Assembly (NCBI GenBank): GCA_905178155.1
Contig: CAJINV010000007.1
Span: 1,062,627-1,126,626 of the forward strand
Length of the DNA: 64,000 nt
DNA from: Amoebophrya sp. A120
Taxonomy: Eukaryota; Sar; Dinophyceae; Syndiniales; Amoebophryaceae
Direction: 5' to 3'
Both the position numbers and the translations under genes were made by a program. The first letter of the stretch is position 1; every line of letters starts with the position of its first letter. This document shows positions 50,551 to 60,275 of the stretch, one piece after another. The notes below the pieces were generated by a model. That model was not told where the DNA came from, did no database searches, and saw only the letters and a list, made by a program, of their open reading frames with translations.

Positions 50551-52916
50551 GGAAGCGCAGCAGCGAGAGGACCTGCCGCCACACCCATCGGGTCGCCATC
50601 GGTCCGGAGGTGAGATTCCTGACCAATGCGCACTCCCTTCCGTAGCACCTTACCACCGTTGGCGGCAAGAGCTGTCTGGGAAGGAGTTGGCATCTTTTCC
50701 CGAAGGCTTGGCTCCACCTCTTCCAATCCACCGTGCTGCTCTTTCCCGTCGTCTGGCTTGACAACAGGAGGAGCCGCGCCGGTAGTCTGAATGAGTTCCC
50801 CCTTCTTGTCTCTCAAAGAGAGGGACATACGAGCTTCGCGCGCAAAGCTCTTGCGGCCATCCTCTGTCTTGAGGTTGTGTCGCGCAAGAACAATGTCACG
50901 ATGTTCGTCCCGAAGAAGACGGGAAAGGGACATTGTCGGGTAAAGGCGGACTTGATCAAATCGCCGAACAAACGACTCCGTACCGCTTGCCACCAGTTCA
51001 GATTCTAAACCGGCGACAAACGGTCCTGGTCCACCCAGGGGATCAGATGGCGAGCCAGCCGCGAGGGCTGCGCGCCGAAACTGACTCACCCCGTAGTCAC
51101 CATAGGTCTGGTCTTGATCAGCAATTGCCTCCAACCGCTCTGCCTGCGTACTCGGCGGTCGAGGCTCGTACGCGCGAGGCGGAGGCAGCTGGATCGCCTG
51201 CATGACCAAGCCTTTCTTGTTACCCTTTTTGGATCCCGTCGACTGGCTCCGAAGATCCTTGTCCGAGAGTCCTTTCTTGGAACCGCTCTTAGACGAAGGC
51301 GCTTTCGGGCCCTTGCCGTCGACCCCTTTCGGAGCAGAAACAGAAGAGGCCGTGGAACCCTTCTTCCCCTGACCATCCTTGGCCCCGACATTGGACTTGC
51401 CCTTAGGATCGGATTTGCGTTCCGGTTTCCCTTTGGGTTCGCCCTTCCTGTCGGTTTTCCGAGCCTTAGCAGCAGGACTTTCGGAAGACGAGGAAGATGG
51501 GTCACCATCGTCGCTGCCGTCGTCATCTCCCTCACCATCAGGTTCCGGAGGACAACCAGCAGCGGCCTTTTTCTTCTTTTTCTTATTAGCTTTCCATTTA
51601 GCTTTTTTCTGTTTCCGGCGCAGTGCACGCAACTTTTCTGCTGCTTTAACGGTGGTTTTGCTGGATGCCGCCGGAGCCGACACCGATTTCTTGGCGTTCG
51701 GCTTGGCCGGCTTCTTAGCATCCTTGCCCTTGGATTTCACCTCAGGCTTCTCCTCTTTGCCTTTGGATTTCACCTCGGGCTTCTTCTTCTTCTTGTCCTT
51801 CTTCGCCTTCTTCGAAGAAGCGGACACAGGAGCCGAAGAACCACCGTTACTTGGAGCAGGATCGCCAGGAACAGGAGCTGCCTGATTCTCAGCTTCCTGT
51901 TTCTCAGCTTCCTTTCTCTCCCTTTTCCGGGCCCGCTTCTTTGCAGTCCTGCTCATCTTCTTATTCTCAGCTTCCACAGACGCATCCGGAGCCGGAACTG
52001 AAGAATTCGCGGAAGAAGCGGTGGCTCCAGATCCTCCCGGACCAGTCGTGGTGACCGGTACAGCGGTAGATCCGGGAGCCGCCGGAGCAGCAGCCGCAGC
52101 AGCTGCGGATCCTGCCGGACCAGTCGGCGTGACCGTGTCAACAGCAGATCCTGCAACCGCCGATGCGGACGCAGCAGCACCGGTTCCAGCCGGACCAGTC
52201 GTGGTGACCGGTACATCTGCGGACCCGGTGGCTGCCGGCGTAGCAACTGCATTTGCTGGAGCAGAGCTCGCAGCAGCGGAGGATGACGAAGCCGCGGCCT
52301 GAGCAGAGTCTGCCGGAGCATCCCCTTGCTTCGCCTTGGCCTTCGCCCGCTGATTAGCTTTGTTACGCTTGCGCTTCGCGCTTCGCTTCTCAGCCTCCGA
52401 CTTTTTGTCCAACTCATCCTGGGAAGTCCCCGGGGGGTTACCTTCCGCAGGTGCCACTGCGGCGGTTCCTCCAGCCTGCGCTCCGCGGTCCACCGAGGTG
52501 GTCCCGGAGGGGGCCGACCCAGAGGCTGCTACCGTTGTAGCGACACTCCGGGCGGAGGAGGTGCCGAGCGGGCGAGACGAGCTCGCGTCGTCGAACAAAT
52601 CTTGTCCATCCGTGGTCTCCTGATCGACCGGTGCAGGCGGCGGAGCCGCACCTCCTGACGGAACGGACGGTGGTACGATACTTGCTGGCTCGGTGATGAG
52701 GTCCAGCAGACCGTCAACGGAATCCTCCCGCCCGTGATCCACTTCCAGCAACGACACGTTACCAGTCGTGGACTCCGGAGCAGGGGGTTCCCGTTGGTTC
52801 CCTTGTCCAGTCCCCGAGGGAACCGGACTTTGACCCGGGGGGTCGGGCGCCGGGTGCGCCGAGGAAGAGTCGGGACCGTCCGGCGGCTTGCCGGAGGTTC
52901 CGTCCGAACCTCCCAT
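50551..52916 (-). CDS. Lys/Ala/Pro/Ser-rich gag-like ORF, truncated by the gap
   Basis: Function not recognised. The likely start is the Met at 52916 (MGGSDGTSGKPPDGPDSSS). An upstream in-frame Met at 53009 adds 31 residues of ordinary composition. About 790 codons are open up to the gap. The chain is low-complexity, with repeated blocks such as VPVTTTGPAGTGAA and VPVTTTGPGGSGAT. Two similar basic blocks (KRSAKRKRNKANQRAKAKAK and KMSRTAKKRARKRERKEAEK) are followed by Lys runs and acidic Ser-rich patches. The part before the gap is less biased: SFVRRFDQVRLYPTMSLSRL and RDEHRDIVLARHNLKTEDGR. A basic, repetitive head like this is common in retroelement Gag proteins, but no zinc knuckle, protease or reverse transcriptase is visible, so this is only a suggestion. 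There are no introners. Confidence 0.55.
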
Positions 52917-53531
52917 TATTTTTTTGAAAACTACTTTCCAAGAAGAAATTTTGATTGCTTTTAGGTCTCTCAACCACCGCTGTGAGGAAAATTCAAAGAG
53001 AAAAGGCAATGCTGAATGTCGAAATCAGGAAACAAAACAGAATTTAGTTCTGAGATCTAGATTTCAATTTCAATTTGTGGAATGAGATCTAGATTTTTGA
53101 AAGTGGAAAAATGGATCACATGTGAGTCGCGTGAGATCTTTGTGGGCAGAGATGGAATTTCAATTTCAGATCAAGGAGGCCACTACCGAAGTAGCGACCC
53201 CGGAACAGCCCCCAATTTGAGTATTTCGCGGGAGACGCCTCGGGGAGAACCTATAGCCGAATAGGCCAGGTAATCCCCAAGAGTCTCGGCACACGGCCAT
53301 CAGGATCCTATTTGCATTTCCATTTGATTCCTTCGGAGATCATAGATTCTGATCGCAGTACCTCGATGGATACAGGATAGATCCCAGATCTGACGAATTC
53401 CTCATTCTACGTGCCGTGCCCGGTCCCCGGTCCAATCGTCACCACACAAGGTGGGCCTGATCGGACCAGGACCAGCGGGTCACGGTCGTCTGGGAAAAAC
53501 AAAAACAAAAACCAGGTCCTCGTGCGCACGA

Positions 53532-53549
53532 GTCCACGAGAACGTGGAC
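53532..53549. repeat. Hairpin, 6-bp stem
   Basis: GTCCAC and GTGGAC around a 6-nt loop; first of a run of stem-loops. Confidence 0.7.
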
Positions 53550-53584
53550 CTTCGCGACGCACTCGGACTGAGTCTTCGTTTGCT

Positions 53585-53603
53585 GGACGGATCCGATCCG
53601 TCC
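53585..53603. repeat. Near-perfect palindrome, 9-bp arms
   Basis: GGACGGATC and GATCCGTCC with a single base between them. Confidence 0.8.
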
Positions 53604-53817
53604 GGCGCGAAGCGCGGACGGTCCAGTTCCATCAAACGCTGAGCCCGGCAACCGGGCGTCTACGATCCGTAGACAGCCTGGCACGCAGTGCCAGCATCCT
53701 GTGTCTGGGGCCAAGCCGTCCAGCGCGAACGCACGGACAGCTCAGCACCGTCAACTAGACGCTGAGCGCCGCCTCCAGGGCATCTACGATCCGTAGATCG
53801 CCTAGCACGCTAGGCCA
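53597..53817. repeat. Two diverged copies of a ~100-bp hairpin-bearing unit
   Basis: Copy 1 (about 53597-53694) and copy 2 (about 53718-53817) share CCGTCC-GCGCGAA, a run of A, C and G, then CTACGATCCGTAGA and a following hairpin. In copy 1 three stem-loops are consecutive, at 53643-53657 (6-bp stem), 53658-53674 (7-bp) and 53678-53694 (7-bp), each with a 3-nt loop. In copy 2 the stems at 53782-53798 (7-bp) and 53801-53814 (5-bp) keep pairing although the bases differ. Confidence 0.75.
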
Positions 53818-54567
53818 ACGTGGAAGTTGTGTGCTTTCGGTCCAGGATCCGTGCGCGTGAACGCCGGTTCCCGTTCCAGGGCACGAAAGGTGCATGCAAC
53901 CGCATGCTCGTACACAGGGATCCAAGCACACGAGCGTGTACTCGGACCACCCGTGGGAGGGTACGCGCAGACAGCGGTCCCGACGCACGAGACGTGCGAG
54001 ACCGGAGTCCGTGCGTGGCGGAGGGAAGGGCCACACGGCTGAGGACCGGTTGCCCGACCCAGGGGATCGAAAGGCAAGAGGGGTATGGGAGTGCAGGGTG
54101 GTCGGGAGCCTTGGACCACCAACAAGGCGCAGGTCATTTTCCTCGGACCTAGCGATACGAGCGTCACTGCCCCTCTCACGCAGTGACGGATCCCAGCCTA
54201 CCTGGCGAGTGAGCCCCGAAGGGCCACAAGCCGTCTTCAACGACCCCGGACGGTCCCGAAGGACATCACGGACAAGCCGAAGCGCTGAGTCTCGAACCGG
54301 GGCGCCACCGTAATAGCGGTGACGCCTCCCTGCCTGGACCAACCCGAAGTCGTAGCGGATGGTCACGCGACAGAGAGTCAGCTGCCACTCCGGACGAGTA
54401 TCCCCAAGGGGACACATCGCCACAGAGGCCCGGCACAGCCGACGACTTTCCGGGGGACAACTGAACCGGTGAGGCCAGGTCCCGTCGGGAAGCAGGGTAG
54501 AAACCGATGTAGTTTCCAGCCATCAACAAACAGTTACCGATCTGGTGTTCCATAACGGGGAATTGTT

Positions 54568-54634
54568 AACAACGAACCGGACAAGTCCGGACGAAAACAA
54601 TAACAACGAACCGGACAAGTCCGGACGAAAACAA
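54568..54634. repeat. Direct duplication of a 33-bp unit containing a short palindrome
   Basis: Units 54568-54600 and 54602-54634 are identical and separated by one T. Each contains CCGGACAAGTCCGG, a 5-bp stem-loop. Confidence 0.9.
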
Positions 54635-54656
54635 GGATCGATACACCGACTGGCCA

Positions 54657-54690
54657 CGGCAGGAGGCGACCCTCCTGCCGTTGCCGGCAA
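54657..54690. repeat. Hairpin, 10-bp stem, followed by a 10-bp palindrome
   Basis: CGGCAGGAGG and CCTCCTGCCG pair around CGAC (54657-54680). TTGCCGGCAA (54681-54690) follows directly. Confidence 0.85.
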
Positions 54691-55069
54691 GTGAGTCAAA
54701 CCTTCCCCCGTGGATCACTAGAGCTAACTGGAGCCAAGGCTCCCCGCATCGACGGGCTGCATCACGTTCTGGTTGTCATGCCCTCCAAGACGTCGGACTG
54801 AAGGACTAGGACACGCACTTGCGGGTCAGGCGGACGACCCGGTACCTAATGTTTGGGTTATTTTATATCCGTGAAGCCCCAGCCAACGCTTCCACGGCGT
54901 CGTGCCCTCCAACATACGGCACGCCCGAAAAAGGAAATGTATCTACCTATCGCAACAAGAAAAACACAAGAAGATAACAAAAATCCCTCTCAGATTGATT
55001 AAGAAACCTAATTTGACTTGCTCCATGGCTGGACTCGGAGTGCCACGCGCGTCCATGAACCAGTGCTCG

Positions 55070-55095
55070 CCACAACTCGCAAAGGCGAGTTGTGG
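55070..55095. repeat. Hairpin, 11-bp perfect stem
   Basis: CCACAACTCGC and GCGAGTTGTGG around the loop AAAG. Confidence 0.88.
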
Positions 55096-55229
55096 CGTGT
55101 CCTGATTCCAAAGACACAGACCGCGACCTGCTCTGGGTCAGCACATCAAAGGTTATCATCATGATGAGGGAAACTGCTGCTACGCAGCCAGCAATTCTAG
55201 ATTGCTGCTGCGCTGGCCGCAGCCACTGC

Positions 55230-55248
55230 GAGCCTGAAAGCCAGGCTC
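55230..55248. repeat. Hairpin, 7-bp stem
   Basis: GAGCCTG and CAGGCTC around a 5-nt loop. Further CAGTG/CACTG pairing outside could extend it. Confidence 0.7.
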
Positions 55249-56129
55249 AAACAGTGACTCGCAGCCAGGGCAGATACAAATCCGCTGCGCGGGGGAAGTA
55301 GGATGTTCCTCTAGGTCTGGTGCCAGCCTGTTGGTCTTCCTATCCGTGCCGCAGAAACTGCAGCCCGGTCTGGAAGCCGAAGCGTGTCTCATCCTCGGAA
55401 CAATCCTTCTTCCGCCTCCGCGGGCAGGCAGCAAGATGCAACACATCAGACTACAGCTCCAATATTTTGAGTCTTCCTCGTCCCTAACGCCATGAAGGCC
55501 TCGGGACTCGGAATAGCGTATATTTTTGCTGGTCATCCTTGTGTTGCACCTCGCCGCCCGCTTACGGGCAGCTGAGGATCGATGGAACTGACGTTCCTGG
55601 CGTCTCCAGCAGCTCGTCAACGCGGATCCGCTTGCGCGGACCGCGGACTCGCTGCGGAGTTCCAAGGAACCAGTTTCCAGGCTGTGCTTCAGTCTGCAAC
55701 AGAGCCTCGGACTCCGCCTGTCACGTCGCCGCGGCCGCCGAAAGGCAGCCTGCGGGACGGACGGCAGAATTCGAAGTTCTGGAGACCGTGCAGCAGCTCG
55801 CGTCCAGGATGGACAGTGAGCTTCTGCATCGCAACAAAGGTGAGAGCTCCACACCTACCCGTGGGTGAACCACGGGACCGGATAAGAACTGCTCGACCAG
55901 CTGTTCCACGTTCCTTCCGGGCCCAGCAGCGCGGATCCACCGAGGTGGACCACGCGCGCGGACCTGAAAGTACTTGTAGAACGGCTGGTGCGCAGCCTCC
56001 TCGACCAGCCGTTCCGCGTTCCCCTCGGTCCCGTCGACACAAGCTCACCGAAGCAAGCCTGCGGACAGGACCAAAGGTACTAGCAGCTACAGCTAGTCTC
56101 GGAGGGCGCGGACGTCTTCTTGCGCAGCA

Positions 56130-56790
56130 GGGGCGCCCAACACCCTGCTGCGGACCACGGAGGGACCAGTGTTCTCACTGGAGTCCAGCAACCGAGGTTG
56201 CCGGACTACCAGGAGTCTACCGGTCCCGTGCCCGTGGCACGGGATCTGCACTGCTTTTTGCAGGTTTACCAGTTCACCACGGTCCAACGGCGAACCGTCG
56301 GACCATGGGAACCAGTGACTTCTGCATTTGCAGCACAGAATGTTGCTTCTGCAGGTCTGCGGCTCGCCACAGCCCAACGGCAAAAGCCGTCGGACAGTGG
56401 GATCCTGCAGGCCGCGCTTCTGCAACAAGAGCTGCTGCTTCCACGGGTCCGCAGCTCACCGAGGTCCAACAGCAAAAGCTGTCGGACGACGGGAGCCGGT
56501 AGACCGCGCTTCCGCGACAAGCGATGCTGCTTCCGCAGATCCGCGGCTCACCGGAGTCCAACAGCAAACGCTGTCGGACAACGGGAGCCTGCAGACCGTG
56601 CTTCTGCAGCAGGAGATGCTGCTTCCACAGATCCGCGGCTCACCGGAGTCCAACAGCAAACGCTGTCGGACAACGGGAGCCTGCAGATCATGCTTCTGCA
56701 GCCCTCGGTGCTGCTTCTGCGGGTCCACTTGCTCAACCGGAGTCCAACGGCAAGTGCCGTCGGACAACGGGAGCTCGTGGACCGCGCAGC
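56130..56790. repeat. Tandem array of about seven ~92-bp units
   Basis: The anchor CCGGAGTCCAACAGCAAACG recurs, with variations, near 56178, 56277, 56367, 56459, 56551, 56643 and 56737. Most spacings are 90-94 bp; the first is 99. Each unit also has GCTGCTTC-CAG, GATCCGCGGCTCACC and GCTGTCGGACAACGGGAGC-type segments. Adjacent units are most alike at 56459-56736. ORFs through the array exist on both strands, as expected for a repeat near 3n length, and are not called. Confidence 0.85.
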
Positions 56791-56822
56791 CGCGGCACGA
56801 GGAAGTTGGTCGTCTTTGTTTA

Positions 56823-56851
56823 CCCCGCGGGGGCGACCAACGCCCGCGGGG
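56823..56851. repeat. GC-rich hairpin
   Basis: CCCCGCGGGGGCG and CGCCCGCGGGG pair with a small bulge around ACCAA. Confidence 0.8.
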
Positions 56852-56870
56852 TTTTCCCATGACCGGACAG

Positions 56871-56892
56871 GCTTCTGACCGAGGTCAGAAGC
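56871..56892. repeat. Hairpin, 10-bp perfect stem with 2-nt loop
   Basis: GCTTCTGACC and GGTCAGAAGC separated by GA, effectively a palindrome. Confidence 0.85.
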
Positions 56893-57695
56893 CCCTTCCG
56901 GGCTAGGCCGAAGCCCAGCACCGAAAGCCTGCTTGACCCTCCGCAGCCTGCTGCCGCAGGCGCGTCGGGCAAGCCTGGTCCTGGCGTAGGCCACACCTGT
57001 ATAGCTACACGTGTTCGTCGTTACCTGGAACACCTACGACAGACTCAGCCGACACAGGTCATAGCCGAAGCGTTACCGCAACAAGCTGCTGACCAACAGC
57101 CGGGAATCAATGTAGGGCTCGCAACAAAACGAGCGTGCCAAACACTTTATGCGCTTGAACCTAACCGATACCGTCGAGCGTAGTGCGCTGCGGGAAGCGA
57201 CTACAAGCAAAGAAAGACGGTGGACACTTCTTGAACGCTTGAGCCAGGAAAGGTGCCTAAACTCTAGCAAAATGCCCAGGGGCACTTTCCTGGCACGGGA
57301 CGAAATGACCTGTGCTTTTGTCGAGCATGCTGGGAATGCCGTCGATGATCCACGGCGAGCCATCACTGCTTGCGGAGGCGACAGAGCGTGCAGGGGAGTA
57401 AGGCTGAGACGGCCATCGACCATTATTCTGCTCGAGTATCTCGTCTTCGCTTGGGCGCCCACCGCGCCGCGGGGACGCGTCCGCGAATCCCATTGTACTA
57501 AAAGTTTGAAAGGAATAGAGACACGCGCGCCAACGAAGGAAGACGAAGCGCGACCACGCGAACGCAAGAACAAATCTCCGAGGCAGTCGCATGCCGCCAC
57601 CCGCAGGTGAATGAGTTTTCTTTTTCACGGCGTCAAAAAAATACTCGTTAAAAAATCCGGTTCCGTGATTGAAAAAATACAGCGTAGTCATGAGC

Positions 57696-59828
57696 TTACA
57701 CTAACTTGTTGTAGATTTCAGGAAAACAGTTCGGTGTGATCGATCTGTTTTTGATTCCTTCAGCGATCACAGGCGCATTCACCTCGACCGCTTCTTTGTC
57801 GAAAAAAGAAGCGTTAAGCTTCTTGGACTCTGTGTACAACTTGTCCAGCTTCCCGGCCGCGTTTTTTGGTAGCTGCCAAATCCTGTTCAACTCGACTAGC
57901 ACCGAGATCTGTGCGGACCGTTTCGCTGCGTTGTTCGTGAATTCATTCACAAGACTAAAAAGGTGATTATGTTTGATAGGGGCGTAGGTTCCGTCGAGGC
58001 ACAAGCTGTTGCGCCAGCCTCCTTGTGCGAATGCAACTTCGCCACGGGGATCGCTGTCGCGCAGGAATTGCGCACCCGAGTGTCTGAGCGACACCGAGCC
58101 GTTGAACGGCTTTCCGCCGCGAGCAGCGACAAACTGCTCCTTCACGTGGTTCCGGACGAAATCTTTGCTGATTTGCTTCCCCCGAGTTTTCGCATTGTTC
58201 GTTCCGATTACGAAGAAAAACGGGTGTGATGGTTCCGCAAAGACGTTCCTGGTGTGGTGGGCGATGAAAGCCGCGGCCCACTTTCTCCACAGAGTGAGGA
58301 TTGGGGTTACTAGGACAGGGAGGACGCAGAAGGACTGCCGCCCGAATCTGTCGTTCTTGGCGAAGCGTGTCCGCAACTCGTAATAGTAGCCAGCGTCGGA
58401 TTTGTGGATTTTCACGTCACCGTACTGGATGTCGCGGATTTCCGCGTTCCGCCTGACTCCGAAGAAGCCCGTCACGATGATGCAGGCATTCTGGAGCGCG
58501 ATGGCTGCTTTCAGCTTTGCAGTTACCGCTTCAGCTTGTCTTCCGATTTTCGCCGATCCAGCAGGAAGTCCGAAATCATCAGCGGGGGAAAACGCCGGTG
58601 GGAGGTGACTATCCCAGTCGATGTGGCTGTATTCCTTCTTGAAGTTGCGAAAAGCCTGCTGCACGGCCAACATGACGTGTTCGAATTTCAGCGGGATTTT
58701 CCTGGATGTTGGGGCGTGGAAACTGCTGTTTTTGAATGCACGCCAGATCCGGTAAAAGAATAGTGTCTTGTCCGAAAGACTGTACCCCTGCAGATCGGGG
58801 CGCGTGCTGTTATACGCGTTGATCGCCGCTTGGAGGGTTTGGAATGAACCCCAGCGGATCTTTCCGTCTACCAGTCTGTCCTTGTGGTTTGTCTTCATCA
58901 CATTTTGGTAGATGCAGAGGAAGGCGATTGCTTGCTTTTCCGACTGGATCGGCCAGATTACTTTCCCTGCTGCGAGACAGACTTCCGGAACGACCGTGTT
59001 CAAAACTGATTGGTAAGTTTTTGCTGTTGATTCTGCGATTGATTTTGCGCTAAAATCGATTAACTGAATAGAGATTAGTTCCTTGACGTCGTCGCTGAGC
59101 GGGAGTTCGTCGAAATAATCCGATGCCCGTGGAAATAATTCCAGGTCGAGTACAGTTACACCAGGTGCGTAGTGGTCCCACATCTTCGCCGCGGCGTACA
59201 CTCGCGCTTGGTTCGCGAGTGAAAGATCATTTGTGAGGATTTGCGACAGCTGGTTGGTGAGGTCTATGTCCGTTTCGGACAAGGAATTCTCGTCAGCCGT
59301 CGTGAAGTTGTATTCGTCGTTTTCATCATCCGAAACCCACTCGTCGACCTGCGCTGCGGCTGTCGCTGTGCTTGTGATCGACGTGCTGCAGCCGACCGGG
59401 GCCTGTAAGCTCGCGCTGCTGGTAGCGCTACTACTACTGGCGATGGCTGGGTTGAAGGGGGGCGATTCCTTTATTGCGGAGATTAGCACCTCCGTTTCCT
59501 CGTCAATGGAGGGAAGTGGTTCTTTTTTGGACTTTTTCGCGACTGGGCCTAAGGCCGGAGCGGCTACCGATGCTGCTGCCGTGGTGCTGTTCTGCTCCGA
59601 GTCCGGAAAATCGACTATAATTCCTGACGTATCAACAGCGTCGATTAAATGCACTGTTTGTGCAGACACAACGGCAGGCGCGACCGCAGCGGGGGGTGCA
59701 GACGCCGCCTTTTTTGCCTCGGCTGCTGCTTTGGCTTTGATTATAGCGAACGCTCTCGCGCGTTCGGCGGGTGTCGAAGGGAGTAACCGCTGTTCGGCGC
59801 CGCGGAGCGCGCTGGAAAGGCTGCTCAT
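57696..59828 (-). CDS. Tyrosine recombinase (site-specific integrase family), mobile-element encoded
   Basis: About 710 aa from MSSLSSALRGAEQRLLPST; an upstream in-frame Met at 59906 adds 26 residues. Residues 1-230 are Ala/Ser/Thr-rich and acidic, probably disordered. A helical core-binding region follows (DFSAKSIAESTAKTYQSVLN). The catalytic domain shows box I VTGFFGVRRNAEIRDIQYGD (Arg near residue 458), a beta-hairpin Lys in TRFAKNDRFGRQ, box II SVSLRHSGAQFL (second Arg near 583), GGWRN and the nucleophile Tyr in DGTYAPIKHN (near 614). The His expected three residues before the box II Arg is Val here. This is the fold of Crypton and DIRS-type recombinases. The downstream neighbour in the coding direction is the hairpin region; upstream is a zinc-binding protein gene on the same strand. 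Single exon. Confidence 0.85.
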   Translation of the reverse strand: MSSLSSALRGAEQRLLPSTPAERARAFAIIKAKAAAEAKKAASAPPAAVAPAVVSAQTVHLIDAVDTSGIIVDFPDSEQNSTTAAASVAAPALGPVAKKSKKEPLPSIDEETEVLISAIKESPPFNPAIASSSSATSSASLQAPVGCSTSITSTATAAAQVDEWVSDDENDEYNFTTADENSLSETDIDLTNQLSQILTNDLSLANQARVYAAAKMWDHYAPGVTVLDLELFPRASDYFDELPLSDDVKELISIQLIDFSAKSIAESTAKTYQSVLNTVVPEVCLAAGKVIWPIQSEKQAIAFLCIYQNVMKTNHKDRLVDGKIRWGSFQTLQAAINAYNSTRPDLQGYSLSDKTLFFYRIWRAFKNSSFHAPTSRKIPLKFEHVMLAVQQAFRNFKKEYSHIDWDSHLPPAFSPADDFGLPAGSAKIGRQAEAVTAKLKAAIALQNACIIVTGFFGVRRNAEIRDIQYGDVKIHKSDAGYYYELRTRFAKNDRFGRQSFCVLPVLVTPILTLWRKWAAAFIAHHTRNVFAEPSHPFFFVIGTNNAKTRGKQISKDFVRNHVKEQFVAARGGKPFNGSVSLRHSGAQFLRDSDPRGEVAFAQGGWRNSLCLDGTYAPIKHNHLFSLVNEFTNNAAKRSAQISVLVELNRIWQLPKNAAGKLDKLYTESKKLNASFFDKEAVEVNAPVIAEGIKNRSITPNCFPEIYNKLV

Positions 59829-60275
59829 CCTAAAGCGACATCTATCAGAGCTACGGCGAAAGCTAACTGGCTGAGCAGTGCAATTTGCGAAATAAACGAA
59901 AAACAAACGGTTTTGCTCTCACGCTGTCCCCTCGCCCAATTTGCACTCGCTCGGACACTCGCTCTCTCAAACGCTCTGATGATGCCGCTGGGATAGGAAA
60001 GTCGAACAAAGGACGAGCAGGACTAGGTTAGCACGAGCATGTCGGTGCGTGCGAGTATGCGAAGTTATTGGTTGTTTTTTGCAGCGAATGAGGTTTTCAT
60101 GCTTTCTATTTTAGAAAGAAGTGAAGGAAACAAATTATAATGTTGAGTTTCGCGATAAACTGATCGAAGTGTACCTGGCCACCAGGAGGATTTAATGTTT
60201 GTCTAAGCTTGGTAGACTATGTGAAAGTGGCTAATGTACGAATAGGATGTATTCACGAATATGCGATAAGCGCGA
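59829..60275. other. Spacer between the recombinase and the zinc-binding protein gene
   Basis: Non-coding, with no repeats or RNA genes seen. It should hold the recombinase promoter and the 3' end of the neighbouring gene. Confidence 0.5.

Larger units (their letters stand above)
53010..57695. other. GC-rich non-coding region with hairpins and short repeats
   Basis: The 4.7 kb between the gag-like ORF and the recombinase has many small ORFs on both strands but none with domain structure. It contains dense perfect stem-loops (53.5-56.9 kb), two paired repeat sets and a 92-bp repeat array, listed separately. It could be a terminal or regulatory region of a mobile element, or a structured RNA locus. 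Confidence 0.6.

Noticed and set aside
55582-56906. Plus-strand ORFs of 306, 252 and 192 aa
   Set aside because: They overlap the 92-bp repeat array and hairpins, use several frames at once, and show only repeat-derived Ser/Arg/Cys composition.
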